From positions 242,206-306,205 of the forward strand of contig JAAONU010000018.1 of assembly GCA_012932295.1 (NCBI GenBank): 64,000 nucleotides of DNA, given 5' to 3'. The stretch is from Cyclina sinensis. Lineage: Eukaryota > Mollusca > Bivalvia > Venerida > Veneridae. Below, piece by piece: positions 1 through 14,300 of this stretch. Each line of letters starts with the position of its first letter. Position 1 is the first letter of the stretch. Below the pieces are notes generated by a model. That model saw nothing but the letters and a program-made list of their open reading frames with translations, had not been told where the DNA came from and did no database searches. Both the position numbers and the translations under genes were made by a program.

Positions 1-760
1 AAGACGGAAAGTATTATGGGATCACCTGTGGCGGCAGGCAGGCTGACAGGCGGCGTCCTGATGTTTGTCCGGAGCATAACTCCTACACTGTCAAAGCTAT
101 TGACTTAAAACTTCATAGGTAGATAGATCTTATTGAGACGAAGTGCAGTGCACAGGAACCATCACTCTGCACTTCATGATTTTGAAGTTATTCCCCTTTG
201 CTTATTTTTTTGTCCGGAGCATAACTCCTACACTATCAAAGCTTTTGACTTGAAACTTCATAGGTGGCTAGATCTGATTGAGATGGAGTGCATTGCACAA
301 GAACCATCACTCTGCACTTCGTTATTTTGGAGTTATTCCCCTTTGCTTAATTAACTTGTCCGGAGCATAACTCCAACACTATCAAAGCTACTGACTTGAA
401 AGTTCATACGTGGATAGATGTCATTGGGACAGAGTGCATTGCACAAGAACCATCACTCTGCACTTCTTGTCAGGAGCATAACTCCAACAATATCAAAGCT
501 ATTGACTTGAAACTTCATAGGTAGATAGATCTCATTGAGACGGAGTGCAATGCACAAGAACTGTCACTGTAATGAACCATCACTGTACACCTCATGATTT
601 TGGAGTTTAATCAATTTTTGTACTTGATGTTGTCTGGACCATACTCCTACATTCTAGCATAAAATCACTTGTTTTTGCCCGTTTTGCCTCTGTTTTAACG
701 AGAGCAAAAAGGTGTGTAAACAAGGAAGTTCTTGCTCTCACGCGCTGTTATTACCCATTT
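1..760. repeat. Diverged tandem repeat, about 145-bp unit
   Basis: Copies begin with TGTCCGGAGCATAACTCC near 66, 211 and 357, with variants near 468 and 634. Each copy continues through a shared stretch on the pattern CTTGAAACTTCATAGGT and ends with ACCATCACTCTGCACTTC. Spacings are about 145, 146, 111 and 164 bp. Related sequence recurs at 1940-2000, 19800-20470 and 41575-42010, so this is one member of a dispersed family. The 73-codon open frame inside it (133-354) is a by-product of the repeat. I see no gene here. Confidence 0.8.
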
Positions 761-764
761 TTAG

Positions 765-1490
765 TAGGGATGGCAACGAGTAACCGGTTAACCGAGTACT
801 TGATCGAACGTCCGAATATCGGTTAACAAAATTGATATTCGATTACTCGGAAAACAATATATAATTTTATTTCTTTTGCGATTTAGAAAGATTGGTGTAT
901 CCAATTAGTTCAGAAATTGGGAGAAGTACATGTATCTTCATAAACACCTGTTAAATGCAATCAAAACATCTTTGCAGAGGTGCAAAAATGATATCGTAAA
1001 TTTAACCAGGCGATCAACAGTTTGACATGCGCATGGGATTGAACAAATGTGTCGCTTACATCTTGCGGCCTCTTATGATATTTAATTATCTTTAATTGTG
1101 TAACAGTTTGTCGCCGAAAATTGTTTTAAGGTAACGGTATTGAAAACAGCAAAGGGCCAGATTGCTATTATGAATGTTAGATTAAAGGTAGTAATTAGAC
1201 CTGAATAAACGTTTGTTTTTCTTAACTCAATAAAAGAGAGTAACTCCCTTTTCTTCTTTACGCATATAAATCCAGAAATATCATTTCATAACTTTTTTAT
1301 ACCTTGATAAAGTTTTTGCTTAGAATAAGATATTAAAATTTCCATAGAGTCAAAATGCCGCCTGCAGACGGTGTTGATATTATGTGATAAAACTTTGAAG
1401 ATCATTGGAAATCATCCGAATAACCGAGTACTCGATCGGAAAAATGACCGAGTACTCGAGTATTGATTTTGGTATTCGTTGCCATCCCTA
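765..1490. mobile_element. Non-autonomous hAT-type DNA transposon (MITE), intact ends
   Basis: The left end reads TAGGGATGGCAACGAGTA and the right end, reverse-complemented, reads TAGGGATGGCAACGAATA. The element is flanked on both sides by the identical 8-mer ATTTTTAG (757-764 and 1491-1498). An 8-bp target duplication with TAGGGATG-type ends is the hallmark of the hAT superfamily. The subterminal regions share CCGAGTACT-type motifs in opposite orientation. No transposase frame is visible in the 726 bp, so it must have been moved in trans. The perfect duplication suggests a fairly recent insertion. Confidence 0.92.
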
Positions 1491-1499
1491 ATTTTTAGT

Positions 1500-2223
1500 T
1501 ATGCGCGTTACAGGGCCTTTGTAAATAATGGACGCTGATCCATCTTTTTTGCCCCAAATTGGCAGTTTATGTACTTTCGCAGGTCGGAACGTAGACGAAA
1601 CATTCATAATTATTGATAAAATCAATGGCTGGCCTTGTTCAATCGTAAATCCACATGAAATCCTTCCAAATATTTTTTAATCGGCACTTTTTAAGTTTCA
1701 AGATGGCCGCTCGACAAGTTGAAAACACGTGTCACCCTGAAACACATATTTAAAACATGTATCCATAACAACCTAAAGGCGACTGTACTATTATTTATTT
1801 ATTTATCTATTTTTTCGTAAACATGTCTTTTCTAGATCATTTTATGCTAGAATAGGGTTAAAGCACGTCTTTTGGGCACCAACATATCCCGAGGGATTCT
1901 GCAGATGTTATAACACGAAAAAACGTGCGTTAACCCTATATTATCAAAGCCATTGGCTTGAAACTTCATAGGTGGATAGATGTTATTGAAACAAATTGCT
2001 CAATTGACGGGTGTATTTTGCTTCGCCTTGCGGCACTCTTGTTTATACTTTAAATCCTCAGTGTCATCATGATTATCCTTACTATAACTTAAAAAGTATT
2101 TAATTTCACATGTCATTGAAATACCATTGATTGTACATTTCTTACTTTCCTGCCATTCTGAACAAAAATACTTATGGGAGCATTATTTGGTTTTACCAAT
2201 TTCTTGTTCTTGTTTATTTTCAG
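1500..2223. other. Upstream of the first recognised zinc-finger exon
   Basis: AT-rich sequence with no convincing exon. A fragment of the 145-bp repeat family lies near 1940-2000. The last 15 bases (TTGTTTATTTTCAG context, AG at 2222-2223) form the splice acceptor of the first recognised exon of the zinc-finger gene. The gene's promoter and 5' exon(s) were not identified. Confidence 0.5.
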
Positions 2224-2336
2224 AAATAGCTGAAGTTGATACTAATGCAGTGAAACAAATGGAAAATGAAGATGAAATTATCACAAAGGAATTGTATCTA
2301 TGTGGTAATTGCAGTGAAGGATTTGCCACAATACAG
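2224..2336 (+). CDS. Zinc-finger gene, exon A (first half of finger 1)
   Basis: The acceptor is TTTTCAG ending at 2223. The exon opens with the last two bases of a split codon and carries an acidic stretch, then the C-x2-C of finger 1 (YLCGNCSEGF). It ends in phase 0 at CAG. The following intron starts GCAAGT (2337-2342), a GC donor; no GT donor at this point keeps the finger in register. An in-frame ATG at 2259 is a possible start only if nothing upstream is coding. Confidence 0.85.
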
Positions 2337-5300
2337 GCAAGTGTTGACTCAACACTTACTTCACTTGATGTCCTGTTTCTTTCTACAGAATCTGACTTGT
2401 TTACTTCAATAGTTGGTGACCATGTATATAACTGTAATACAGCAGTTACGATTGTTAAAAAGTAAGGGTACCAGTATATCATATGCCATAGAAAACATGA
2501 TGACTATAATTATACAAGGTTTTACAAAATAGTGTAGCACACAAATTACAAGAGCTTTAAGTTTGAATTACCATCAGTGCTGGTGTTCTGTAAAGTTGAC
2601 ATGGAAACCAACTGTTTTAAAAAGGTGGCTTCTTAGTACAGTTATTTGATGTGGCTGATAGAAATATAGTTGTCTAAGCAGAAAATCTTGCATGAAAACA
2701 AATAAAAATGGTACAGAGTTTAACATTTTCAGCAGTGACTTGGAAAACATTTTTCACAATGGGAAAATTGCCCCGTGGTTTTCAAATCCAAAGGGGGATT
2801 TTCAGTTTCAATGGGCAGTTTTTAATTTTGTTAGAAAAGAAAAATTTTAAAGATTTTTTTCAGTTAGAGTGTTAAAATTTGTGTCCAAATTAGCAGACGA
2901 ATCATGAGTAATACACTCATTTGTCAATGATATTTCAATGTATTCAAGTACATTGTTTGTTGTTTTTGTTCAAATTGGATAATTAGTCTGAATAAACTGA
3001 TGTTAAGCTGGTTGTTTTGGTCATTCTTCAGTTTTTTCTTTGAAGGCATGTTTGAAACAAAAACTGAAAACATCAAGTGTTGCAGTGGTGATAAAACCTG
3101 CATGCTGTTATGTATCTCAGCAAATAAAACATTTTTACTTGCCAGAGAGGTGTTTTTCTGTCACAGTCTTGATGATTCCGGTTCAATCCCCATCAGGGCC
3201 GGTAGAATTTCTCCGTAATTGAACTGTAGATCATTTGTCTCTCACCTCTGAAGCAGGTGAGAAAGTAGTCACTTGCAGAGAAATTGGTTAGTAAACTGGT
3301 TGGATACCCAGGAACACTGGTTATGTGGACTGACCACAGGGATATGACCTTAGCTGTTAAACTAGCGTTAAACCTCAGTACAACCAAATCAAGACTTTCT
3401 GTCAGTAATAAATGAAATGGTAATGTTTTTTGTTTTTTTTTTATAGAAAAATTTGGTTTTCAACAATTTTTCTTTGATCATCATTTATTTAAGCAATGAA
3501 TAGATTTCACTGCAGGTGAACCTGCATACAGGAAATGCATCAATGTAACTCTGTAATGTGCCATATATTGTAGAAGAGGTTCTGAAAAAAAACAATTTGT
3601 TGTCAGATTTCCATTTTTTTTTTAGATGTTTTACATGATTTTGAACAAATTATACTTGGGGTGTATACTTGGGTGTACTGCACATCCAACAGTAAAATTT
3701 ATGGGCATTTTTTCGAAACATTAGGCAAATTGCACATCATGCATGACTTTCCCAATCACTGTTTCAGTTAAGATGCCAGTCAGTTTACAAATGTACTAGG
3801 TATGAGATTTAGAAAAGCACTTTTTCGTTATTTATTGCTTGTCAAAGAATTTAATCATTTAAGTGACTTTAAATACATGTATTAACATCCAACTAATGAA
3901 AATGATGTCCTGGTATTTTTTAGGCATGTAAAGATCACATGACCTTGGTGCATGATGTCACTGACTTCCAGACAAGCTGTAGAGTAGATGCTGGTACCCA
4001 AGTTGAACCAAGAAAAAGACCAGGACGTAAGAAGAAGTCTGAGACAGTTGAACAAGAAAAGATAGAAGAAGAAGAAGACATAGTAATGTCTGACACAGAT
4101 GAAGATTGGGCAGAGCAGTTACTGTCATATTCTACACGCAGTCACAGGAAGAGAAAACCTCCACAAGCATTAAGGAATGACTATTACCTAGGCAGAACAA
4201 AAAGAAAGGAACAAAAGAAGAGGGAACCAAGGGAACTTAATGTAGCATGTGAATTTGAAGGTAATTTATCTTTATTGCTTGCTTTAAATTCATATCAAAT
4301 ACTGATAATATATGTTGTACTTGTAAGTATTTTTTGTTTGCTTTAAATTCATATTAGAATACTGATAATATATTTTGTAAGTGTTTTTTTTAGATATTTT
4401 TGACATACAGTTCTAGTCTCTCTGAAGGACAGCTGTATTTTGACATGAACAAGGATCTATCGGGTATATAGTAATTGAACTGCACTTACTTCTTTCTGCT
4501 CTCACCATTTTGTGTCTGCTCCTTAAGTGTTGAAGGCCATTAAGGATTTAAAAGATAGTTGATAAAAATATTTTATTATAGCCAAATGATGGGCAGAATG
4601 TATGATTTTGTATCCATATCTCATGAATACATCTGAGAAGTATTACCACATGAAGGGCAGAATTTATGATTTGCTTGGCTCTATGTAAGGTCAAGTTAAC
4701 ACATGAGAAAAAGTTGCATAAGTCCCCATGTAGTGTCTGTTACATATCTGTTGAAGGATTTTGAAGTTACTTGGAAGTAATGTAGGCTGAATGTGTGATA
4801 AGACTGGCTTCATCCAAGTTCAGGGACAAACAAAAGTGACATTTTACCCATCTGGCTTCATCCAAATTCAGGAACAAACAAAAGTAACATTTAACCATCT
4901 GGCTTCATCCAAGTTCAGGGACAAACAAAAGTAACATTTTACCCATATGGCTTCATCCAAAGTCAGGGACAAACAAAAGTAACAATTTACCCATCTGGCT
5001 TCATCCAAATTCAGGGACAAACAAAAGTAACATTTTACCCATCTGGCTTCATCCAGGGACAAACAAAAGTAACAATTTACCCATCTGGCTTCATCCAAAT
5101 TCAGGGACAAACAAAAGTAACATTTACCCATATGGCTTCATCCAAAGTCAGGGACAAACAAAAGTAACATTTTACACATCTGGCTTCATCCAAATTCAGG
5201 GACAAACAAAAGTAACATTTTACCCATCTGGCTTCATCCAGGGACAAACAAAAGTAACATTTTACCCATCTGGCTTCATCCAAGTTCAGGGCCAAACAAC

Positions 5301-8300
5301 AGTAACATTTTACCCATCTGTTTAGTCGCTGAATTTATCAAGGAAGTTTAGGAACTAGTTGTGGCAACTGTTTAGATAGAATTTCAAATACATGTTATTG
5401 TTGTCGAGCCTGCTTGCGGGGAGCTCAACATAGTTGTCACATTTGGTACCACAGTGTATGTACGTGCGTGCGTGCGTCCAGATTGCCTTGTCCGGGCCAT
5501 TCCTTCTCTGTGCATGGAGGGATTTTGAAATACCTTGGCACATTTGTTCACCTTGATGAGACAGTGTGTGGCGTGCAAGACCCAGGTTCCCAGCTCAAAG
5601 GTCAAGGTCAAAGTGACAGCTCAAAGGTCCAAAATGTTGATTCGAGACATTGTCTGGGCCATAACTTCTCCCTGCATGGAAGGATTTTGAAATACCTTGG
5701 CACATTTGTTCATCTTGATAAGACAGTGTGTCGCGCGCAAGACCCAGATTCCCAGCTCAAAGGTCAAGGTCACAGTGACAGCTCAAAGGTCCAAGATGTT
5801 GATTCTAGACCTTGTCTGGGCCATAACTTCTCCCTGCATGGAAGGATTTTGAAATACCTTTGCACGTTTGTTAACCTTGATGAGATGGTTTGACGCTTGC
5901 AAGACCCAGGTTTCCAGCTCAGAGGTCAAGGTCACAATGACAGCTCAAAGGTCCAAAATGTTGATTCTAGACCTTGTCTGGGCCATAACTTTGGCCTGCA
6001 TGGAAGGATTTTGAAATACCGTGGCACATTTGTTCACCTTGATGAGAAAGTGTGTCGCGTGCAAGACCAAAGTTCCCAGCTCAAAGGTCATGGTCACACT
6101 GCCAGGTCAAAGTTCCAAAATTTGATGAGAGACCTTGTCCGGGCCATAACTTCTCCCTGCATGGAAGAATTTTAAAATACCTTGGCACATTAGTTCACCT
6201 TGATGAGATGGTGTGTCGCGTGCAAGACCCAGATTCCTAGCTCAGAGGTCAAGGTCACAGTGACAGCTCTAATGTCCAAAATGTTGATGATAGACTTTGT
6301 CTGGGCCATTACTTCTACATGCAGGGAAGAATTTGAAAATACCGTGATTCATTTCTTATGCTTCCTGATAGAGACATCATATAGGCATGCCTTGTCCTTC
6401 CATCATCATTTTCCCACAGAACCCATTTTACTGTCGCATCCCCATAGGCGGCTTTCCATTGGCGGGCTGGACATGCTGCCCATGGGCTTTCTAGTTTGAT
6501 GTGGCAAGCACATTAACAAGTTTTTTCTTTTTTTACCATACAATTATTACCAGGCTTTTGTCTTGAAAATATTGTTGCCAACAACTTTGCTATAAACATT
6601 GGAATGCTGATTATATTGGTTTATACCCCTAGATATCAGACAAACATTTTCAGTCCATTCTTCCTCCACTTCTGTCTGATACATGACTTTTGAGGGCATT
6701 TGTCACATTTTGTTACAGCTTTTGTTCTTGCGTATGTTATTTATTCATCAGATATCTTCATAGCAAACAATTTTTCAGCCTGTACTTCTTTTTACTTTTG
6801 ACTCAAAATATATGAACACCTCACATTTACAAGAGAACAAATTGGAGTCTCTGAGTAAAAATCACTGGCTTTACACCCTAGTAAATACTTGTATTTTGAG
6901 ACTACTAAAGCAGATGTGTTGTTTGTGTCCCAAGAAACAGCCAGACACCAGATATGCATGTTTCTGCATGTTCTCTGTATTGCAGGGTGTACAATGAGAT
7001 TTCAGGATGAAGATACAATGAAAACACATGTTAACTATCATATACCAGAGGCTGGTATAACAGGACCACAATTTAGGTATGTTATTTAATTATCTGAGAC
7101 ACATTATCAATACTGAATTATTATGATTATGTATTAGATAAATCAAAATGGCCTGTTTATACCCCTGCCATTCAAAGAATGGCAGCCATTTGAAGAATGG
7201 CAAAGGGGCATTAAGTGTTGCACCTGTCCGTAAGTCCATTTGTCCACATTCTGTTTCCATGCATTTAAAGGGAAAAGATTCCACAGATTTCATTCATATT
7301 TTTCTTGTTTATGTGTCTTATAAAACCACAGGTTTCTATCAACATTGGACTTGACACCTCTAATTTTATCAGAGTAATGGCGTTTATCAACTCCACTATT
7401 AATTTCCACACTTTTAAAGGAAAATACTTGCACAGATTTCATTCAAATTTGCATGTATATGCATCTTATAAAACTACAGTTTCCGTTCAAAATTGGGCTT
7501 GACACCTCCTATCCCTTATCAGAGTTCAGGATCTTTTTCAACTCCACATTTTTTTCCACACATTTAAAGGAAAACTCTTGCACAGCTTTAATTCATATTT
7601 TGCCCGTGTATGTGTCTTATGAAACTACAGGTTCCTTTTGAAATTGGGCTTGACACTTATATTTTGTCAGAGTTCTGGCCCTTTTGTGACTCCACATTTT
7701 GTTTTGGCACATTTAAAGTAAAGCTCATGCACAGGTTTAATTCAAATTTTGCCTTTGTATTGTCTTCCGAAGTTCAGGTTGCTTTTGAAATTGGGTATGA
7801 CACCTCATAGTTGATCAGAGTTATGGCTTTTCTTTGACTTAATTTCTGTTAAAATGAACTTGCCATGCATTTTAAGGAAACCCCTTAAACAGATTTCATT
7901 TATATTCTAATTTTTATGTGTATATTTATCTAATGAAACTACGATTTCTTTTGGAAATTGGGCTCGACACCATCAATTTTATCAGAGTTATTACTCTTTT
8001 TCAACTTAATTTCTGATGAAAACGAAATTTCCGAATTTTTAAAAAACTTCTTGTAGTAATCTGTTTATCAAATACTTACAATGGTTATACTGCTTTCAGC
8101 ATTCCACCTGCCTCCTCATACATTTGAACCATCTGCTTATAAACGTCTGTCAGCATCGGAGCATGGTGGGGGCATCTGTATACCATTGACACATTTCTAA
8201 TTCAGTTCTTTGATATAGGGAAACATCTGTTAAAGTCTTATTTTAAGAATTCTCTTGATAATGACTTTAAGCAAAGCTATAAGTTGAATGCATTGCATGA

Positions 8301-11300
8301 CAACATGAAATATGAGGTGAAATGTTAATATTTAAAATGTTTTAAAAAACATGTCATCCATATACTATATAACATATATTAACAAAGTACTGTCTCACAT
8401 TCCCCAGCTATGACAAAAATCATACAACATTTACTTTTTGTGTCACCCTTTCAAAGAAATGGCGATCGATAGGGATCGCTTTGCTGTCGGCCCGCCCGTC
8501 AGTCACTAAAACTTAACGTTGGTTATAACTTTGCCATTTCTTAATATTTCCTCATCAAACTTTCAAATTATATTGCTTACACCAACAGAGTCGTGATGAT
8601 GTCAAATTATTTAGGTCAAGGTCACATTTGACAAAGTTATGCCCCTTTTCATGAAAACTTAACTTTGGCTAAAACTTTGCCATCTCTTAATATTTCCTCA
8701 TCAAACTTTCAAATTATATTGCTTATGACAACAGGATCATGATGATGCCAAAATCTTTAGGTCAAGGTCACATTTGACAGAGTTATGCCCCTTTTCATGA
8801 AAACTTAACATTGGCTATAACTGCCATTTCTTAAAATTTCTTCATCAAAACGTTCAGATTATATTGCTTACCATAACAGGGTCATGATAGTGGCAAAATA
8901 TTTAGGTCAAGGTCTATTGTGACAGAGTTATGCCCCTTTTTGTACTTGGATTTTGTCTTGAATTGGCTGCTAAGGTCCATTTCTCAGAAACTGTCAAAGC
9001 CATTTACTTCAAATTAATAATACATGTTCACTATCAAAATGCGACGCAACATAACCTTAAAATTTTTTTTTGCAAAGTTATGCCCCTTTTTCAACTTAAA
9101 ATTTCATAGTTAACCTTTTTGTTTATGTCCATTTCTCAAAAATTGTCATAGACATTCCATTCAAATTTGGAATACTTGATCACCAGCAAGCCCCTTCAAA
9201 GATTGTTGGTACCCATGTCCCTGGGGTCAAAGTTAGCCCCACCCCAAGGGGTCATTTAATTTTGCTTATACTTATATATTGGAAAAAAACTTCTTAAGCC
9301 TAGAAATAAAGTATTAACTGATGTGAGATGGATAAGTACTTCCCCCCCTCCCACACCCTTCCTGCATGGGGACCCCCATACCTCCTACCTCCCACATTAC
9401 CCCCTCCCCACTCGATTTTTTTTTCTTTCATTACTATTTTTTTTAAATATGTAGGTACTTGACTACCCCCCCCCCTCCCTTGTATGGGGACCCCCACCAT
9501 GTTCTCCCTGTTTTTCTCTTCCCCCCCCCCCCCCCCCCACAAAAAAAAAAAAATCATTTTTTTAAATATGTAAGCCTGAAGTTTATTTTATCACTTTCAT
9601 ATTATTGTTTGTTACTTAAAATTGTTTATGTGTCTACTTGTATTTTGTAACTAAAATCAAGTTACTGTGTTTGTATATACTAGATTCTTGCTTTATGAAA
9701 ATTTGCCTTGCATGTTATATATGTAATAAGTAAATGTGTATGTAACAGAGGGCCACTGGGAAGATTGGTTTTACCAGCTGTGCTCCCTCTTTAAATAAAG
9801 TTAAATAAATAAATAAATAAGTTACTGGACGCCTTTCCCCCCACCTCCCCCTGAAAAAAAGTTATTTTTTTATCTCCTTTATTAGAAAAGAACTTCTTAC
9901 ACTTTGAAATAAACTTTTAACTTACATGAGATGGGCCAATACTCCCCCCCCACTGCATGAGACCCCCCCCCCTCCTCTTATGTCCCCACCTTTTACCCCC
10001 TCCCCCCCCCCTCCCCCACCACAACCAATTTTGTTTTTTCATTATTTTTTTTTTGTAAATATGTAGATACTAGACCCACACCCCACCCCATTAGATCCCC
10101 CCTCCCCCCCCCCCCCCCACACACACACCCATCCCTTGAAATTTCTTTTTTCTCACATGAGTAACCCACTCCCTAGCCTAGCACTAAACTATTTATTTAC
10201 ATGGATGGGTAGGTATTTCTTCCACTCTAGGTACTTGACTCCCCATCCACCCTTAAACCTGCACCCAATATGTCAGTATATCTCTTGTAATTACTGAAAA
10301 TATTGTCGTAGTTATATTTGATTTTAGATGTACAGTTTGTGAGGAACAGTTTGATAACTGGAAACTTACAAGAATACATATGTGGAAAGCACATAAGATT
10401 GGTGTAGATCTGCTCAACTGCCCATTATGTGACAGCTACAAAACTGATACACCATCAAAACTTAAGGTAAAGTCTAGTTAATTCTGTTTTACTGGGGCTT
10501 GATATATACATATTTTTGAATACTTGATACATTACATGTTAACTGGTAATAAATATTTTTTATACTAAATAAATTTCACTGAACTCGCAATTCATATTTT
10601 TGGATACTAGATAATATAGATAAATTTCACTGAACTTGTCTTTCAGTTTGTTCTATCACATTTTTCAAAAGCAGCATGGCTGTAAAGGTCAGTCTTATAT
10701 AATACAGTATCTTGAAATTCAACAACTATAATTTACTTGGAATATAATGTCTGTATCACTAACAGAAGGTCAGCTCTTTTGCCCCTGCAGTACAGCCTTG
10801 TCAATAGTGGTTTAAATTGCTAAGTCAGTTTTGAGAAAAATATAATTATGGGTAATTTTAGAACAGAATACTTTTTCTATGTTGGAAGGGATGTCTTATG
10901 TTATGCCCCTGGTTGTCTGTCTGTAAGCAGTTGCCCCTGGTTGTCTGTCTGTCTGTTAGCAGTTTCATGTCTGCTCTGTATCTCTTGAATCTGTTGAAGG
11001 AAATTGATATTTCTTGGCAAAAAAGTTAACTAAAATGAGATGATGTGCAGAGCGCAAGTTCCAGCTTGCTAAGATCAAGGCCAAGGTCACACTTAGTCAG
11101 TTTTAAATTAATTAGTCAAATTTCATGTCTACTCTGTGTCCCTTGAATCAGTTGAAGAAAATTGAATCTATCTGACAGAAATTTTAACCATACTGAGAGG
11201 ATGTGCAGAGCACCGGTTCCATCTTGCTCAGATCAAGGTTATGGTCACCCTTACTCATTATTATTTAATATGTCATTTTGTGTCCACTCTGTATCTCTTT

Positions 11301-14300
11301 AACCAATGAAAGGAGATTAAAACTACTTGGCAGAAATGTTAACCATACAGAGACAATGTGCAGAGCTAAGGTTCTGGCTTATTCAGATCTAGGTCATACT
11401 GATATAATGCGTGATTATTTTGTGTCCCCACTGTATCTCTTGAATTGTGAATAGGAAATTAATACCTTTTTGGCAGAAATGTTTGCCATAATTTGTTGAG
11501 GTGCAGAAAACAGGTTTTGGCTGGCTTAATTCAAGGTTAAGGTCAAACTTAGAGGCCGTATGCCGTACTGATATAATGTTTGATTATTTTGTGTCCCCGC
11601 TGTATCTCTTGAATTGTGCATAGGAAATTGAAACCCTTTTGGAAGAAATGTTTACCACAACATGTTGATGTGCAGAAGCAGGTTTTGGCTGGCGCAATTC
11701 AAGGTTAAGGTCAAATTTAGAGGCCACATGTCATACTGATATAATGTGTGAATATTTTTTTTCTGATGTGTATTTGTGAACTGCTGACAGGAAATTGAAA
11801 CTATTTAGGATATATTTTCACCATAATGAGATGATTTGCAAAGGGCTTGGATTAAGGTCAAGGTCACAAAACTTTTTCCCACGAGAGTAGGGAGGGGGTG
11901 GGGAGGGATTAACCATGTGTAACTTGGCTCTTGTTTACTTGCATACACTGTTTAACTATTTATAATGGTGCTATTGATAAAATCCACTGTGTAAAAGGTC
12001 ATTCACTGTCAATAGCTTCCTTCAGGTGTATATTGCACAGCTTTGGCAGAGCCCTTATTTTTGTAAGCAGCACTGAATGTGCATAATATTTAGTTTAACA
12101 TTAAAAAAAGTGTTTTTAAGACAACTTCCCTTATTACTAGTGAATTGAAAATAAAACACTGTGCAATGGTTAAAAACCAATTAAGCATCACCATAATACA
12201 CTTGATATAATACTTACAGATTCATTTAGAGACACATGGAGACGTGCGTGCCTATACATGTCCTGTTTGTGGTAAAGCATTCAAACAGTTTGCACAGATG
12301 AAAAACCATGAAACCTGTCATCTACCAAGAGAAATTGTGAACTCAAAAGAATTATCCGACAAATGGTAAGTTGATTAAAGTAAAAGTTTTAAGATTATGT
12401 CATGGCAATTTTTTTTCTTTTCTCTCATCATTTTCAAACAAAACAGTATATTATATATTAAGTTTTAAGTACATTCAAGCCGGTACTTAAATAGACCATT
12501 TGATCAAAATCAAGAGATCTATTTGTCCATGGTCAAGGTTGCTGACTGTTGCACTGTTACCTGTTACATGTGTAGATAAGAGGGTGTATTGACAGTTAGT
12601 TTCTGAAACTGACAAGTTGATAAACTGCCTACTTGCAGATCTGATAAATCATGAAGACTGAAAACAATATAAAAATAAAAACAAACATAATTTCACTGCA
12701 ACAATAATCACACACTTGCAGTTGGAAATTGGAAGATGGTTGTCTTTTAAAAGTTAATGTCTTTCTCAGGGGTTAAGTTGGTGTTTCTTAACTGTGAATG
12801 TAAAAAAAAAAAAAGTTCTAAATGGGATTTGAAGTTTTGAAAACATGCTCTGTAAGTTATAGTCTTAACCAACTAGTGTTGAAATATACAAAGAAAACAT
12901 TGTGGTTTATTAATTTTTCTTAGTTGCATATTTAATACAGTCACATAAGTAAATGAATTTATCTAAGTAGTGGTAGGTTCCTTCTGCACAATCGGTGATG
13001 GGCCAACAGCAGTAATACTCTGAACACTGAAGGCAAAGAACTGACGGCTATTTTAGTGCATTTCTGTGTGTTTCAGGCATACTCCAAAGACCTGTGATAT
13101 ATGTGGTCGGCGGTTTGTTAATGTTAAGTGTATGAGGAAGCACAAGGAGGCAGTGCATGCTGGCAAGAAAGATTTCAAATGTTCTTACTGTAACTACGAG
13201 TGTGCCAGGAAGGCTATGTTAGTCCTGCATGTCCGAACACACACAGGCGATAAACCTTTCAAGTATGTATAGCACAGCCTGTCTTCTTGAAACCTTATGA
13301 TTATTTTAAAAAAGTATTACTACATAATTGTACTTATGTTTAATATATTTAACATCATCATTATTGTTAGCTCATCTGACTGAAGGTGAAGTTAGATAGG
13401 AAGAAATTATAAAATATCTTTTTGACGGAAACAACGAGGCCATGAGCTTACATATTTGGTTTGTAGCAATATCTAGTGGACCTTTACCAAAATCATACAA
13501 ATCCTAGCTCTCTGGACAGAATTTGCCCCACCCCAGGGGTCTCTTGATTTTTACATAGAGTTATATAGGAAAAAGTTTTAAAAATCTCCATGTCTGAAAC
13601 CACAAGGCCATGAGCTCACATTGTACATATCTGATTTGTAGTAATATGTAGTGGACCTCTACCAAAATCATATATACATTTGTAAATCATGGCTCTTAGG
13701 ACAGAATTGGCCCACCCCAGGGGTCACTTGCTTTTACATAGAGTTATAAAGGGAAAAGTTTTTAAAAATGTTGTCTGAAACCACAAGGTCATGAGCCATT
13801 CCAGTAATAAGACTTTTAGTATATGGGGGGAGGGGCCGACACCTGAAATTTTTAATTGTGGGACATAGGGTGAACTGGAAATTATAAATTATGCATGGTT
13901 GGGGTCCTTAAAAATCATCATTATGGGTCATGGCTCTTTGTCAAATACAAAAATTATTGAGTAGGGGTGGGGTCCATAGACCCATATTAATTTAATAATT
14001 AAATTAATAAGAAAAAAAAAACAATATTGCCGATGCATTAGTTTTGCCTGCTGGTCATTAAAGACTCATGCAGAGATTAGTCATTACCAAAATTCATTAG
14101 TTGCCTCCCTTGTGTTTGCAACCACCATGACGGACGGTCAATAGATGATGTCATGAAATGGCTACATGCCATTGTTGAAGCAAAATTTAGAGAGAATACA
14201 TTTTTCCTGTTGATACATATATCAGACAAAATAATCAAGCTACATCATACTGTGGAAATCCATGATCTTCGTAACTGTACCTGTGTTTGGACCGGTCAGT

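Noticed and set aside
1703..1753. ATG in the good start context CAAGATGGCCGC, as a possible first coding exon of the zinc-finger gene
   Set aside because: The frame ends after 16 codons. No donor of the required phase joins it to exon A without creating a stop.
4868..5295. Minus-strand frames with LDEARWVKCYFCLS repeats
   Set aside because: Translation of the 48-bp minisatellite in an intron.
4804..5320. Regularly spaced repeats considered as a CRISPR-like array
   Set aside because: The units are contiguous tandem copies without unique spacers, and the context is a eukaryotic intron.
5414..6240. Open frames of 159, 92 and 62 codons with a repeated LHGRILKYLGTFVHLDE-type pattern
   Set aside because: They follow a dispersed tandem repeat with the period of about 150 bp and are broken between units; the same units exist elsewhere as non-coding repeats.
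13066..13272. 68-codon open frame starting at ATG 13066
   Set aside because: The ATG lies before the exon F acceptor and the last codons after its donor; the real exon is 13077-13262.
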